A stretch of DNA of 55,478 bases, from NCBI GenBank assembly GCA_944389415.1, contig CALXMF010000005.1, positions 83,798 through 139,275 on the forward strand, given 5' to 3'. Below the pieces are notes generated by a model. The model was not told the DNA's origin. It saw only the letters and a program-made list of their open reading frames with translations, and ran no database searches. The position numbers were made by a program, and so were the translations under genes. The number at the start of each line of letters is the position of its first letter. Within the stretch, counting starts at the first letter, position 1. The stretch is from an uncultured Spirochaetota bacterium. GTDB taxonomy: Bacteria; Spirochaetota; Spirochaetia; Treponematales; Treponemataceae. Positions 16,693-27,372 of this stretch are shown piece after piece.

Positions 16693-18537
16693 TTACATCT
16701 TATACTTGTCTATAATTGTTTGAAGATTATCCAAATTAATTTTATTCTTCACCGTTCTGTCTGAAATATCTGCTACTGCTATCTTTATTTCATCAGATGA
16801 AGAAGTTATATTATTCATTGCATTGTACAAATCTTGGGTAATTTCTGCCAATTTACTAATTTCTGCAAGGATCTCAGCACCACCTGTTTTCATTTCTGAA
16901 GAACCATTTCGAACATCGTTTGACAGTTCATTTATCTCCTGCATCGCAGATAAAACTTGAGTACTACCTTCCGTTTGTTCCTGCATCGCATGTTTCACCA
17001 TTTCACCCTGATCACGTACAGCCTGCGTCAGTTTCTGAATAGAATCAAATTCTTTCTGAACATTCTGAGTATGCTCAGCAACTTCTCCAATAGAACTTTC
17101 AAATTGTTTAAGCTGTGTAGCAATTTTTTTACCCTGGGTATTTGATTCTTCTGCAAGTTTACGGATCTCATCAGCAACAACAGAAAATCCTCTGCCACTT
17201 TCTCCTGCATGGGCTGCTTCAATTGCCGCATTCATTGCAAGCAAGTTAGTTTGACTTGCAATATTTTGAATAATCTTACTTGCTTCAATCAGAGACGATG
17301 ATTCATCAAGAATTCGTTTCGAGGTTTCTACTGAAACTGCAACCCGCTTTTGACCTTCATTCGAAGCCTGCTCAAGTGTATTAGCAGTTTGAGAATTCTG
17401 TGCCATAATATCAGAAACAGACTTAATATTTGCTACCATCTGCTCAACAGCTGCAGATGATGAAGACAGAGCCGTAACCTGCTTAGTAATACTTTCATCA
17501 AGTACATCAATGCGTTTTACAATCTGGCCAAAAATTGACTGAGCTTCTTCAACACCTGCTGACTGCTCCATAACAGTACCTTTCACTGCAACAATGTTTT
17601 CAGTGATTGTCTCTATCGCCGAACTTGTTTCTTCCATTGCTGCCGCAAGACCACGCGCATCATCATCAGAAGCAACAACATGGTTTTTAAAATTCTTAAG
17701 CAAATCACACATACCAACAGCAGCAATATTAGATGCTTGGATCAAAAGACCCACATCATCACGTGTCGTTATGGACATCCGATTAGAAGTATAGTCACCA
17801 CTTACATTTTCTTCACGCTGTACACGAATCTGGCGGATCTGGCGGTGCATAGTCAACAATACGAGCGCTAAATTAAATATCACAACAATAAAACTTACTA
17901 TTTCAATTGGAAGAAAATAATTACACACAATAATTACAGCATCAGAAAAATCTGAAAAAATATAGAATGGGGAAATAGACAAAAGAACAAGACCAATAAC
18001 ACTTAAACACATATTGATCATAGCACGTCGAAAAAATGGGAAAGTCACATATTCTTCAAGAATAGGTACTTCACTCGACTGTCGTTCAAGATGCTGAATG
18101 AATAATGTAAATATAAATTGGCCAAACAGAAAAACAGAACCCCCAAAGGCAAGAATAATAAAGCTGGGGTGTGCAACAAAACCATTTCTTAGAACAAGAA
18201 AAAACACCGATAAACACAATGGTAAAGAAAACAAAAAGGGTTCCGTTAAGACAATAACAGTTATATAATTAAGACGTTTATTAAGCTCCATTACCGCTGA
18301 CGGTGAATCCGAATCCAATGATAATTTACCAGTGCACAACAGAGCCCAATTCATAATAACTGGTCCAATAATCAAGAGCAAAAAACAAGCAATTGTTACG
18401 GGATTTAGAAATACAACAGTAAATTCCGCTAAAGAAAAAGGCCGCAAGAAAGCCAATATACAAAAAAATACACAAACCGAAACCCAGACAGAAAGAAAAC
18501 TAAGTACAAACAGAGTTGCATCCGTTTTTGTTTTCAT
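16693..18537 (-). CDS. methyl-accepting chemotaxis protein with six-helix membrane sensor
   Basis: The 614-residue receptor has six hydrophobic segments in its first 230 residues and no sizeable periplasmic domain. This differs from the usual two-helix receptors. The cytoplasmic part is a long coiled-coil signalling domain with the conserved tip [19 protein letters not shown] near residue 430, followed by [17 protein letters not shown]. Signals may be sensed within the membrane, such as redox state or proton-motive force; this is inference. No clear HAMP domain is seen. An AGAGG site precedes the ATG. Confidence 0.88.
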   Translation of the reverse strand: MKTKTDATLFVLSFLSVWVSVCVFFCILAFLRPFSLAEFTVVFLNPVTIACFLLLIIGPVIMNWALLCTGKLSLDSDSPSAVMELNKRLNYITVIVLTEPFLFSLPLCLSVFFLVLRNGFVAHPSFIILAFGGSVFLFGQFIFTLFIQHLERQSSEVPILEEYVTFPFFRRAMINMCLSVIGLVLLSISPFYIFSDFSDAVIIVCNYFLPIEIVSFIVVIFNLALVLLTMHRQIRQIRVQREENVSGDYTSNRMSITTRDDVGLLIQASNIAAVGMCDLLKNFKNHVVASDDDARGLAAAMEETSSAIETITENIVAVKGTVMEQSAGVEEAQSIFGQIVKRIDVLDESITKQVTALSSSSAAVEQMVANIKSVSDIMAQNSQTANTLEQASNEGQKRVAVSVETSKRILDESSSLIEASKIIQNIASQTNLLAMNAAIEAAHAGESGRGFSVVADEIRKLAEESNTQGKKIATQLKQFESSIGEVAEHTQNVQKEFDSIQKLTQAVRDQGEMVKHAMQEQTEGSTQVLSAMQEINELSNDVRNGSSEMKTGGAEILAEISKLAEITQDLYNAMNNITSSSDEIKIAVADISDRTVKNKINLDNLQTIIDKYKM

Positions 18538-18746
18538 AAAAGCATACCTCTTAACACACGAAATAATTATTGAACATACTGTCTAATGAGAACAAAAATA
18601 ATTATACTAGATTTCTCCAAAAAAAATCAAGATTTACAATTCTTAAGTACAGATTAGTTTTGTTAACTGATATGCACCTTATGTATCATTTAACAAAGAA
18701 TTGTTGTTTATTTAATAACCTGCCATAAAATAGAAGGAGCAGCAAC

Positions 18747-19496
18747 ATGGAAAAAAAAGAATGGTTTGAAAATGAAGATTTCTGGCTAAATTACGGTCCT
18801 ATAATGTTTGACAGTCAGCGATGGGCTGAAGCCCCAACAATTGCAGAACACATCTGTGCCATTGCTGGCCTAGGAAATGGTAACCGAATTCTTGACGCAG
18901 GGTGCGGACCAGGACGTATCAGTGTTGAACTTGCCATACGAGGACTTAATGTGACAGGAATTGATCTTATTAAACCGTTTTTAGAAGCAGCACAAGAATC
19001 AGCAGATGATGAGCATGTCCCAATCACTCTCATACAATCAGATTTACGAACGTTTGTATCACAACAACCTTTTGATGCTGCTATTAATCTATATACATCT
19101 TTTGGTTACTGTGAGACAGTTGAAGATGATATCTCTATACTAAAAAACATTGCAGCAGCAATAAAGAAAGGCGGTTATTTTATTATGGAATGTCTCAGTC
19201 GTGAAATTGCGGTACGTGATTTTACTGAAGGAGAATGGTTCGAACGGGCAAATAAGACAGTCCTAACAGAATTTTCAGTTGTCGGAGCGTGGGAAGGACT
19301 TCTTTCTCGCTGGATTCTAATTGATGCAGAGGGCAACAGATGTGAGCATACATTTGTACAGCGACTATACTCGGCGGTGGAAATCAAGAAAATATTACTT
19401 ACAAATGGTTTTACGCAAGCGGAAATATATGGAGATTTTGATTTCTCGCCTTATAATCACAGGGCTCGAACTATGGTCATAGTTGCAAGAAAATAA
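18747..19496 (+). CDS. class I SAM-dependent methyltransferase
   Basis: The 249-residue protein has Rossmann methyltransferase motifs: ILDAGCGPGRISVELA (motif I), VTGIDLIKPFL (motif II acidic residue) and the post-I segment FDAAINLYTSFGYCE. It resembles small-molecule methyltransferases of the Methyltransf_25/11 type; the substrate is unknown. A GAAGGAG site precedes the ATG. cysK follows 17 bases later on the same strand, so the two are probably co-transcribed. Confidence 0.82.
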   Translation: MEKKEWFENEDFWLNYGPIMFDSQRWAEAPTIAEHICAIAGLGNGNRILDAGCGPGRISVELAIRGLNVTGIDLIKPFLEAAQESADDEHVPITLIQSDLRTFVSQQPFDAAINLYTSFGYCETVEDDISILKNIAAAIKKGGYFIMECLSREIAVRDFTEGEWFERANKTVLTEFSVVGAWEGLLSRWILIDAEGNRCEHTFVQRLYSAVEIKKILLTNGFTQAEIYGDFDFSPYNHRARTMVIVARK

Positions 19497-19513
19497 ATAA
19501 AAGGAAAAAACTT

Positions 19514-20443
19514 ATGAATATTGCATTAAAAGCTTACGAACTAATTGGGAATACCCCCTTACTTGAAGTACAAAATATTAAACAGAAAATGAATCTTCGC
19601 AGCAGGATTCTTGTTAAACTTGAATATTTGAATCCGACAGGTAGTGTCAAAGACCGCGCAGCAAAATATATTATAGACGCGGCTGAGCAAGAAGGAAAAC
19701 TTTCAAAAGGCAGTACTATTATAGAACCAACATCTGGAAATACAGGTATTGGCCTTGCTGCAATTGCAGCAGCAAAAGGGTATCGATTAATCTTAACAAT
19801 GCCAGAAACTATGAGTATTGAACGCCGAAATATTTTAAAAGCATATGGAGCAGAAATTGTTTTAACACCGGGAAAAGACGGCATGGCAGGTGCCGTAGAA
19901 AAAGCAGAAGAACTCAATAAAAATATTTCAGGCAGCATCATTGCAGGTCAATTTGACAATCCGGCAAATGTACAGGCGCATATAGAAACAACTGGTCCTG
20001 AAATATGGCGAGATACGGACGGCTGTATAGACGTTTTTGTTGCAGGTGTCGGAACAGGAGGTACACTTACTGGTACCGGACGTTTTTTAAAAAAACAAAA
20101 AAACGATATCAAAATTATCGCTGTTGAACCGGAACGATCACCGTTATTATCAACAGGAAAAGCAGGAACACATAGTATACAGGGTATTGGTGCAAATTTC
20201 ATTCCGCGTATTCTCGATAGACACATTTACGATAAAATTATACCGGTATCTGATGATGATGCTATCTCTGCCGCAAAATTACTTGCTACAGAGGAAGGCG
20301 TTTTAGCAGGAATCTCCTCAGGCGCAGCACTCCACGCAGCAATAACACTAGCACAACAGTCTGATTTTATTGGGAAAACCATCGTTGCGCTACTCCCTGA
20401 CAGTGCAGATAGATATTATTCAACACCTCTGTTTCAGGAATAA
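19514..20443 (+). CDS. cysK: cysteine synthase (O-acetylserine sulfhydrylase)
   Basis: CysK makes cysteine from O-acetylserine and sulfide using pyridoxal phosphate. The 309-residue product has the PLP lysine in NPTGSVKDRAA, the substrate loop PTSGNTGIGLA, the phosphate-binding GVGTGGTLTGTGR and the C-terminal SSGAALHAA. Length and motif order match CysK/CysM. No cysE is present in the window. A sharp terminator lies 30 bases after the stop. Confidence 0.94.
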   Translation: MNIALKAYELIGNTPLLEVQNIKQKMNLRSRILVKLEYLNPTGSVKDRAAKYIIDAAEQEGKLSKGSTIIEPTSGNTGIGLAAIAAAKGYRLILTMPETMSIERRNILKAYGAEIVLTPGKDGMAGAVEKAEELNKNISGSIIAGQFDNPANVQAHIETTGPEIWRDTDGCIDVFVAGVGTGGTLTGTGRFLKKQKNDIKIIAVEPERSPLLSTGKAGTHSIQGIGANFIPRILDRHIYDKIIPVSDDDAISAAKLLATEEGVLAGISSGAALHAAITLAQQSDFIGKTIVALLPDSADRYYSTPLFQE

Positions 20444-20473
20444 AACTTACTTCACTATCACAATAAAGTTATA

Positions 20474-20505
20474 AAAAAAGAGGCTTAATAGCCTCTTTTT
20501 TACTG
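20474..20505. terminator. bidirectional intrinsic terminator between cysK and groEL
   Basis: AAAAAGAGGC (20475-20484) pairs with GCCTCTTTTT (20491-20500) across a six-base loop. A T run follows on the plus strand and, by symmetry, on the minus strand, serving both convergent genes. Confidence 0.88.
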
Positions 20506-20535
20506 TCTATCGAATAGTACCGACAGTATGCGATA

Positions 20536-22179
<1,644 letters not shown>

Positions 22180-22200
22180 CTATAAATCTCCTTAAGATTT

Positions 22201-22236
22201 ACCATAATATAGTTTTACTAACTAGTGTATTGTGGT
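22201..22236 (-). promoter_or_regulatory. long imperfect palindrome at groEL transcription start
   Basis: ACCATAATA-TAGTT (22201-22214) and AACTA-GTG-TATTGTGGT (22220-22236) are inverted arms around a five-base centre, with one mismatch and a three-base bulge. A TATAAA box at 22245-22250 on the minus strand would start transcription at the edge of the palindrome, 25-60 bases before the groEL ATG. It may be an operator for a heat-shock repressor or a 5' leader hairpin. Confidence 0.45.
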
Positions 22237-22343
22237 ATATTTCTTTTATACAGTAAAGATACAAAAACTTTTTAAAATCGGCAAGTAAACTGTGCAAAAA
22301 ATCTACTCGGTGAACAAGAAAGCCAAGTATAAAGGAGCTAATC

Positions 22344-22808
22344 ATGTCTACTGATAACACTGATCCCGTAATTATTTATACAGATGGAAGTTGTTCAAAA
22401 AATCCAGGTCCTGGAGGCTGGGCCTGCATTATACTTCATGGTACAAATCAATATGCATTATCAGGAGGAGAACCTGAAACTACAAATAACAGGATGGAAT
22501 TATCCGCCGCAATAGCAGCACTTACAGCTGTCTCAGAACGAAAGGAATTAAAAGAACAGCATATAATAGTACATATCGATAGCCAATATGTTAAAAATGG
22601 CATTAATACATGGATATCTTCGTGGAAAAAAAATGGATGGAAAACAGCAAATAAGACACCTGTAAAAAATAAAGACTTATGGTGCCGTCTTGATGAACTC
22701 AATACATCGCTTAACATCCAATGGAAATGGGTAAAAGGACACGCAGGAAACAAATACAATGAATGGTGCGACAGCCTTGCAACAGCAGAAACCGCTAAAT
22801 TTAAATAG
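22344..22808 (+). CDS. rnhA: ribonuclease HI
   Basis: RNase HI degrades the RNA strand of RNA-DNA hybrids. The 154-residue product has the catalytic carboxylates in order: YTDGSCSKNPGPGGWA (Asp), RMELSAAIAAL (Glu), HIDSQYVKNGI (Asp) and the late GNKYNEWCDSLA (Asp). The basic handle WKKNGWKTANKTPVKN is present, as in the E. coli enzyme. An AAAGGAG site precedes the ATG. The MATE gene begins 12 bases after the stop. Confidence 0.95.
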   Translation: MSTDNTDPVIIYTDGSCSKNPGPGGWACIILHGTNQYALSGGEPETTNNRMELSAAIAALTAVSERKELKEQHIIVHIDSQYVKNGINTWISSWKKNGWKTANKTPVKNKDLWCRLDELNTSLNIQWKWVKGHAGNKYNEWCDSLATAETAKFK

Positions 22809-22819
22809 CTACATATATC

Positions 22820-24202
22820 ATGAATCACACAACGCAGGAACACCCTCAATCTCAAAATGATTTCTCACAGGGAGCCGTCTGGAAAAATATCTTATCAATG
22901 GCTATTCCTATGATGATCGCTCAAGTAATACAGCTGTTATATAATATAGTAGACCGTGTATATATCGGTCACCTTCCCGGCGGTTCAACTATTCCCCTTA
23001 CTGCGATTGGTTTAGCATTTCCTATCATAACAATCATAACCGGTTTTACCAATTTATACGGTATGGGAGGAGCACCTTTATGTTCAATCGCACGTGGTGA
23101 AGGAGATCATCTCAAGGCCGAACAAATTATGGGAAATACATTCATCCTCCTGATTTCGACTGCAGTTTTTCTGTTTATTATATTTATGATAACCATGCGG
23201 CCAATATTATATGCGTTTGGTGCCGGAGAACAAACATATCCATATGCACGCCAATATCTGCAAATATACTTGTGCGGTACATTTTTTTCAATGACAGGTT
23301 TAGGAATGAATACATTTATTAACGCTCAAGGATTTGGCAGAAAAGGAATGACCACGATTATCATTGGTGCAGCAGCAAATATTATACTGGATCCTCTGTT
23401 TATCTTTATTTTTCATATGGGCGTACAAGGCGCAGCACTTGCAACTGTTATTTCACAGGGGATTTCTGCATTCTTTGTTTTACATTTTCTAACCAGCAAC
23501 AAAACAATATATAAACTCCGGCCAACTAATTTCAAATTGAAAATTAAAACAGTTACCCAAATAATCAGCCTCGGCTTAGCCAATTTTATCATGTCGGCAA
23601 CAAATGCATTAACCCAGATTACTTCTAATTCTATGCTTAAAAAATTCGGAGGAGATCTTTCAATTGCAGTAATGACGGTGATCAGTTCTATTAGAGATAT
23701 TACATGGATAACCGTGCAAGGATTGTCGCAGGGAGCACAGCCAGTACTTGGTTTTAATTTCGGTGCAAAAAAATACCACAGAGTAAAAAAAGGCATTCGG
23801 TTTCTCACACTGAGCGCCGTAATCTATACAACAACACTCTGGCTGCTTACTATGCTTTTTCCAACACCATTTCTGCATATTTTTAACAGTCATTCAGAAC
23901 TACTTGAAGCAGGAGTCCCAGCTCTACGTATATATTTCTTCGGTTTCTTTATGATGAGTCTGCAATTTTCCGGACAAACCACATTCACTGCTCTTGGATT
24001 TTCCCGACAGGCAATTTTCTTTTCTCTGCTTAGAAAAGCAATTATTGTCGTTCCTCTTACGCTTACACTGCCATATATTGCGCATCTTGGTGTTAATGGT
24101 GTCTATTTGGCAGAACCTATATCAAACTTTATCGGCGGCCTGGCAAGTTTTTTAACAATGTATTTTACCGTATACCGCAAGCTGGGTACTGGCATTAGAT
24201 AA
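22820..24202 (+). CDS. MATE family efflux transporter
   Basis: The 460-residue membrane protein has about twelve hydrophobic helices and the MATE pattern. The N-terminal segment is WKNILSMAIPMMIAQVIQLL with YNIVDRVYIGHL, and the repeat half starts at LGLANFIMSATNALTQ. These antiporters use Na+ or H+ to export cationic compounds. No Shine-Dalgarno sequence precedes the ATG; translation may depend on coupling with rnhA 12 bases upstream. A paralogous MATE gene lies at 46632-47987. Confidence 0.9.
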   Translation: MNHTTQEHPQSQNDFSQGAVWKNILSMAIPMMIAQVIQLLYNIVDRVYIGHLPGGSTIPLTAIGLAFPIITIITGFTNLYGMGGAPLCSIARGEGDHLKAEQIMGNTFILLISTAVFLFIIFMITMRPILYAFGAGEQTYPYARQYLQIYLCGTFFSMTGLGMNTFINAQGFGRKGMTTIIIGAAANIILDPLFIFIFHMGVQGAALATVISQGISAFFVLHFLTSNKTIYKLRPTNFKLKIKTVTQIISLGLANFIMSATNALTQITSNSMLKKFGGDLSIAVMTVISSIRDITWITVQGLSQGAQPVLGFNFGAKKYHRVKKGIRFLTLSAVIYTTTLWLLTMLFPTPFLHIFNSHSELLEAGVPALRIYFFGFFMMSLQFSGQTTFTALGFSRQAIFFSLLRKAIIVVPLTLTLPYIAHLGVNGVYLAEPISNFIGGLASFLTMYFTVYRKLGTGIR

Positions 24203-24412
24203 TAAAATCTTTAGCATGTACAGTCTGGACATAGGCATTTCACATTTACCGTATCCATTCTTGAAGTAAACACATTATAAGATTCCATACTTCAAGCAGC
24301 AAACTCGTAGAAAAACTTCCATCAGAAAAGTACACTTAATACTCTTAGACGAAAATCAATACTTTTAGTACACTTTCATATCTTTTTTTTTATTATTCTA
24401 TAATAATTCTCC

Positions 24413-24441
24413 TTGAAAGAGCCCACATCAATAATTATACT
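24413..24441 (+). promoter_or_regulatory. sigma-70 type promoter of the PfkB kinase gene, very short leader
   Basis: TTGAAA (24413-24418), a 17-base spacer and TATACT (24436-24441) lie 12 bases before the ATG at 24454. The expected leader is about five bases and has no Shine-Dalgarno sequence. Confidence 0.65.
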
Positions 24442-24453
24442 AAATACAATCTT

Positions 24454-25398
24454 ATGAAACAGATACTTGTAATCGGTTCCACAGTCACTGATGTTATTCT
24501 GTCCGTTAAACATATTCCTGAAACCGGTCGCGAGGCTGATATAACATCTCAGGAAATGCGTATTGGCGGTTGTGCATTCAATACCTCTGAAATTCTGCGT
24601 ATAGCAAATATTCCCTATACGTTGTGTTCACCAGTTGGTACTGGTATTTACGGGGAGTTTGTTAAGAAAGAATTAAACAAACGGGATATCAAGCCTTTTA
24701 TACAAGTTTCAGATATGCCAAACGGTTGCTGCTACTGTCTGGTAGACGCAGATGGAGAACGTACCTTTCTGTCATATCATGGAGCCGAATACAAATTCAA
24801 AAAAGAATGGCTTAAACATATTCCTGCCTATACAACAGACAGTATATATTTTTGTGGAATTGAAATTGAAGAATCAACAGGGGAACAAATCATAGCCTTT
24901 GCAGAAGAACGCCGTGAAACAACAGTGTTTTTTGCTCCAGGACCGCTTGTCTGTCGTTTAGATGAAAATAAACTGAAAAGAATTTATGCACTGCATCCAA
25001 TCATACATTTAAACCAAGATGAAGCTTCACAGTTTACAGGCTGCTCCCGTCCTGCAGATGCAGCAAAAGCTATATATCGTCGTACAAATAACAGTGTAAT
25101 CATCACACTTGGCAAAGATGGCGCCTACATATATGAAGCAGCAAAGCCATTGTTCGGAGAACAGACAGCACGGTGTGGTCAAAACAGGGCATACACGATT
25201 CCTTCTGTTCCAGCGCCAGTTGTAGACACAATAGGTGCGGGAGACGCTCATATTGGAGCTATTATCGCTTCTCTAAAAAAAGGCTTGCAGCTACCAGTTG
25301 CTGTTGAAAATGCAAATAAAATTGCAGCAGCAGTAGTTTCTGTTCCAGGTGCAGGGGTACCGGAAGCATTCTGCAAGGAACTTTTCTCGCAGCTCTAA
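24454..25398 (+). CDS. PfkB family carbohydrate kinase
   Basis: The 314-residue protein belongs to the ribokinase/PfkB family. The N-terminus has the GGCAFNTSEILR glycine motif of the sugar site, the C-terminus has DTIGAGDAHIGA with the catalytic Asp, and ATP-site residues lie around IITLGKDGAYIY. The substrate (ribose, a nucleoside, fructose or another) cannot be assigned. The DNA methyltransferase gene starts three bases after its stop, so they form an operon of two apparently unrelated functions. Confidence 0.85.
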   Translation: MKQILVIGSTVTDVILSVKHIPETGREADITSQEMRIGGCAFNTSEILRIANIPYTLCSPVGTGIYGEFVKKELNKRDIKPFIQVSDMPNGCCYCLVDADGERTFLSYHGAEYKFKKEWLKHIPAYTTDSIYFCGIEIEESTGEQIIAFAEERRETTVFFAPGPLVCRLDENKLKRIYALHPIIHLNQDEASQFTGCSRPADAAKAIYRRTNNSVIITLGKDGAYIYEAAKPLFGEQTARCGQNRAYTIPSVPAPVVDTIGAGDAHIGAIIASLKKGLQLPVAVENANKIAAAVVSVPGAGVPEAFCKELFSQL

Positions 25399-25401
25399 AC
25401 T

Positions 25402-26403
25402 ATGATACAAGAAAAATTACAGAACAACACTTTTTTATCTGGTGATAACAAACGGGCACGCAATAATAGAACACTGACTATGACGGATGAAGAACGAGAC
25501 CTATATCGTTCCAAAATTTTATTTCACAGACAAGGTACACCGCTTTCTATTGAAAAAATATTAAATAACGTTATCTGTACCGATCTTTTCTGTATTCTTA
25601 ATGATCTTCCAGACACATTTGCAGATCTTCTTATCCTCGATCCGCCATATAATTTAAATAAGAATTTTCACGGTAACACATTCACCCGTATAAGTGATGC
25701 TGATTATATGCAATATTTGGAACGCTGGTTTCCCGTAATACTCCGCTGTCTTAAACCCAATGGATCGATTTATTTGTGTGGTGATTGGCAAAACAGTGGC
25801 TGTTTATATGCCATCATGACTAAGTATACTATATTAAGAAACAGAATAACCTGGCAAAGAGAAAAAGGCCGCGGTTCTCGTAAAAACTGGAAAAACAGCA
25901 GTGAAGATATCTGGTTTGGAACAAAAAGCAACACATACTATTTCAATGCCGATGCTGTAAAACAGAAGCGCCGTGTCATAGCACCATACAAACAGAACGG
26001 ACACCCCAAGGATTGGGAAGCAACAGAGAATGGCAAATTCCGTCTAACATATCCCAGCAATCTATGGGACGATATTACAGTTCCATATTGGTCGATGCCA
26101 GAAAATACCGATCATCCCACCCAGAAAAGCGAAAAACTGCTTGCAAAACTTATCCTTGCCAGTTCGCCTGAAAAGGGGATTGTTTTTGATCCTTTTTCGG
26201 GCTCAGGTAGTACTGCCGTAACTGCGACAAAACTGGGACGTAGTTTCGTCGCCATTGAACAAAATGAGGAGTATTGTTTATGGACAGAAAAACGGCTTGC
26301 ATGCGCAGAAACGGACCACACTATACAGGGATATACTGGAGGTGTATTCTGGGAACGCAATACTTTTTCTTCACAAGCAGCACAAATAAAAACAATGATA
26401 TGA
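25402..26403 (+). CDS. DNA adenine/cytosine-N4 methyltransferase, beta-class, no restriction partner
   Basis: The 333-residue protein has the catalytic motif IV DPPYNL at residues 80-85, and the SAM-binding motif I FDPFSGSGST near residue 263, followed by FVAIEQNEEYC. This order is that of the beta class of amino-methyltransferases. DPPY favours N6-adenine, though N4-cytosine cannot be excluded. The central basic region KGRGSRKNWKNSSEDIWFG probably contributes to target recognition. No endonuclease or specificity gene is adjacent, so it looks like an orphan, possibly epigenetic, enzyme. The ATG lies three bases after the pfkB-like stop without a ribosome site. Confidence 0.88.
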   Translation: MIQEKLQNNTFLSGDNKRARNNRTLTMTDEERDLYRSKILFHRQGTPLSIEKILNNVICTDLFCILNDLPDTFADLLILDPPYNLNKNFHGNTFTRISDADYMQYLERWFPVILRCLKPNGSIYLCGDWQNSGCLYAIMTKYTILRNRITWQREKGRGSRKNWKNSSEDIWFGTKSNTYYFNADAVKQKRRVIAPYKQNGHPKDWEATENGKFRLTYPSNLWDDITVPYWSMPENTDHPTQKSEKLLAKLILASSPEKGIVFDPFSGSGSTAVTATKLGRSFVAIEQNEEYCLWTEKRLACAETDHTIQGYTGGVFWERNTFSSQAAQIKTMI

Positions 26404-26486
26404 CTCGTTCCATATATCAATTTTCTAATGATAGAGCCCTTGCTATATTTGAGTAAAATAATTATTATTCAAGAAGCAATACTTTA

Positions 26487-26492
26487 TATAAT
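26487..26492 (+). promoter_or_regulatory. -10 box, leaderless type, for the exported protein gene
   Basis: TATAAT is followed by five T residues and the ATG at 26498. The -35 region is not recognisable. There is no Shine-Dalgarno sequence. Confidence 0.5.
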
Positions 26493-26497
26493 TTTTT

Positions 26498-27265
26498 ATG
26501 CCCATATACAATAAAAATCAAAATAATGCGTTACTCATATACACAGAAAATGTTTTTCGTATCAGAATGCGAATAAGATGTATCTTTCACAGACTGATTA
26601 GCATTCTGCTGTACGCGGTCATTGCCTCAGTCTCCGCATATGCCAATATTAGTATTGGAACACTTAAAGTCCTCTCATATGACGCAGAACGTTTGTGTCC
26701 AGTACAAGGAACAGGAGGATCATCTGCTAATCTTTTTACACCCTCAAAAAATAGAGATATAGGTTTATCTGTATACGGTCATTTTTCATTTGGTTCCCGT
26801 CTTATACGATTTATGCTGCAGCCAGAAATAATTATAACACTAAATAACGGTATAAATACGCAACCTGGTATCGGTTTTAAAAACGGGATGATCAGTATGC
26901 AAACTTCTTTTAACTCAAAGTTTTCTGGAGCTGTCATAGATATTCCACTTTTATTTGGAGGAGATCTTACTTTGCCCTATGTGACAATTTCTTTATTTAA
27001 AGGTCCGTACTTGTCTATACCGTTGTACGGTGTCATAGAAAAAGGCTTCGATATTAGATCATTGCAACTTTACTATCTGACCGGTGGAATAACAACAGGG
27101 CTACGATGTACTATCAGAATGGTTACAGGGAATCTGGTTTTTGATATGCGTTATAATAAAGATTTACCGATCACACAAATATCACGCATACCGCAGGAAC
27201 TGCTTCCCATCACTGAAAGAAAAAACATCTGCGTCAGTATAGGATATCAATATCATTTCAAATGA
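26498..27265 (+). CDS. exported protein of unknown function, probable beta-rich fold
   Basis: The 255-residue product carries a hydrophobic segment LISILLYAVIASVSAYA near residues 31-47 behind a basic stretch, consistent with a signal peptide with a long N-region or with a start at an internal Met (codon 24). The mature part is rich in alternating hydrophobic and polar strands and glycines, and ends with an aromatic residue pattern (SIGYQYHF) typical of outer-membrane barrels. I recognise no family. It stands alone, with its own -10 box directly before the ATG. Confidence 0.6.
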   Translation: MPIYNKNQNNALLIYTENVFRIRMRIRCIFHRLISILLYAVIASVSAYANISIGTLKVLSYDAERLCPVQGTGGSSANLFTPSKNRDIGLSVYGHFSFGSRLIRFMLQPEIIITLNNGINTQPGIGFKNGMISMQTSFNSKFSGAVIDIPLLFGGDLTLPYVTISLFKGPYLSIPLYGVIEKGFDIRSLQLYYLTGGITTGLRCTIRMVTGNLVFDMRYNKDLPITQISRIPQELLPITERKNICVSIGYQYHFK

Positions 27266-27334
27266 CAATCTATACGACTATATCTCATTCACTTAATACA
27301 TAACCAGTTATATACCACTATACATTTTATACTC

Positions 27335-27366
27335 TTGCAGTAGAATTTTTTTTTTATTATTATAAA
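27335..27366 (+). promoter_or_regulatory. promoter of the RNB nuclease gene, leaderless type
   Basis: TTGCAG (27335-27340) lies 17 bases before TATTAT (27358-27363), and an overlapping TATAAA is at 27361-27366. The ATG at 27373 follows within six to nine bases. No Shine-Dalgarno sequence is seen. Confidence 0.5.
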
Positions 27367-27372
27367 ACGGCT

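Noticed and set aside
24203-24453. tRNA or small RNA between the first MATE gene and the PfkB kinase gene
   Set aside because: No cloverleaf, TTCGA-type T-loop or terminator can be read; only a promoter and short AGTACACTT repeats are present.
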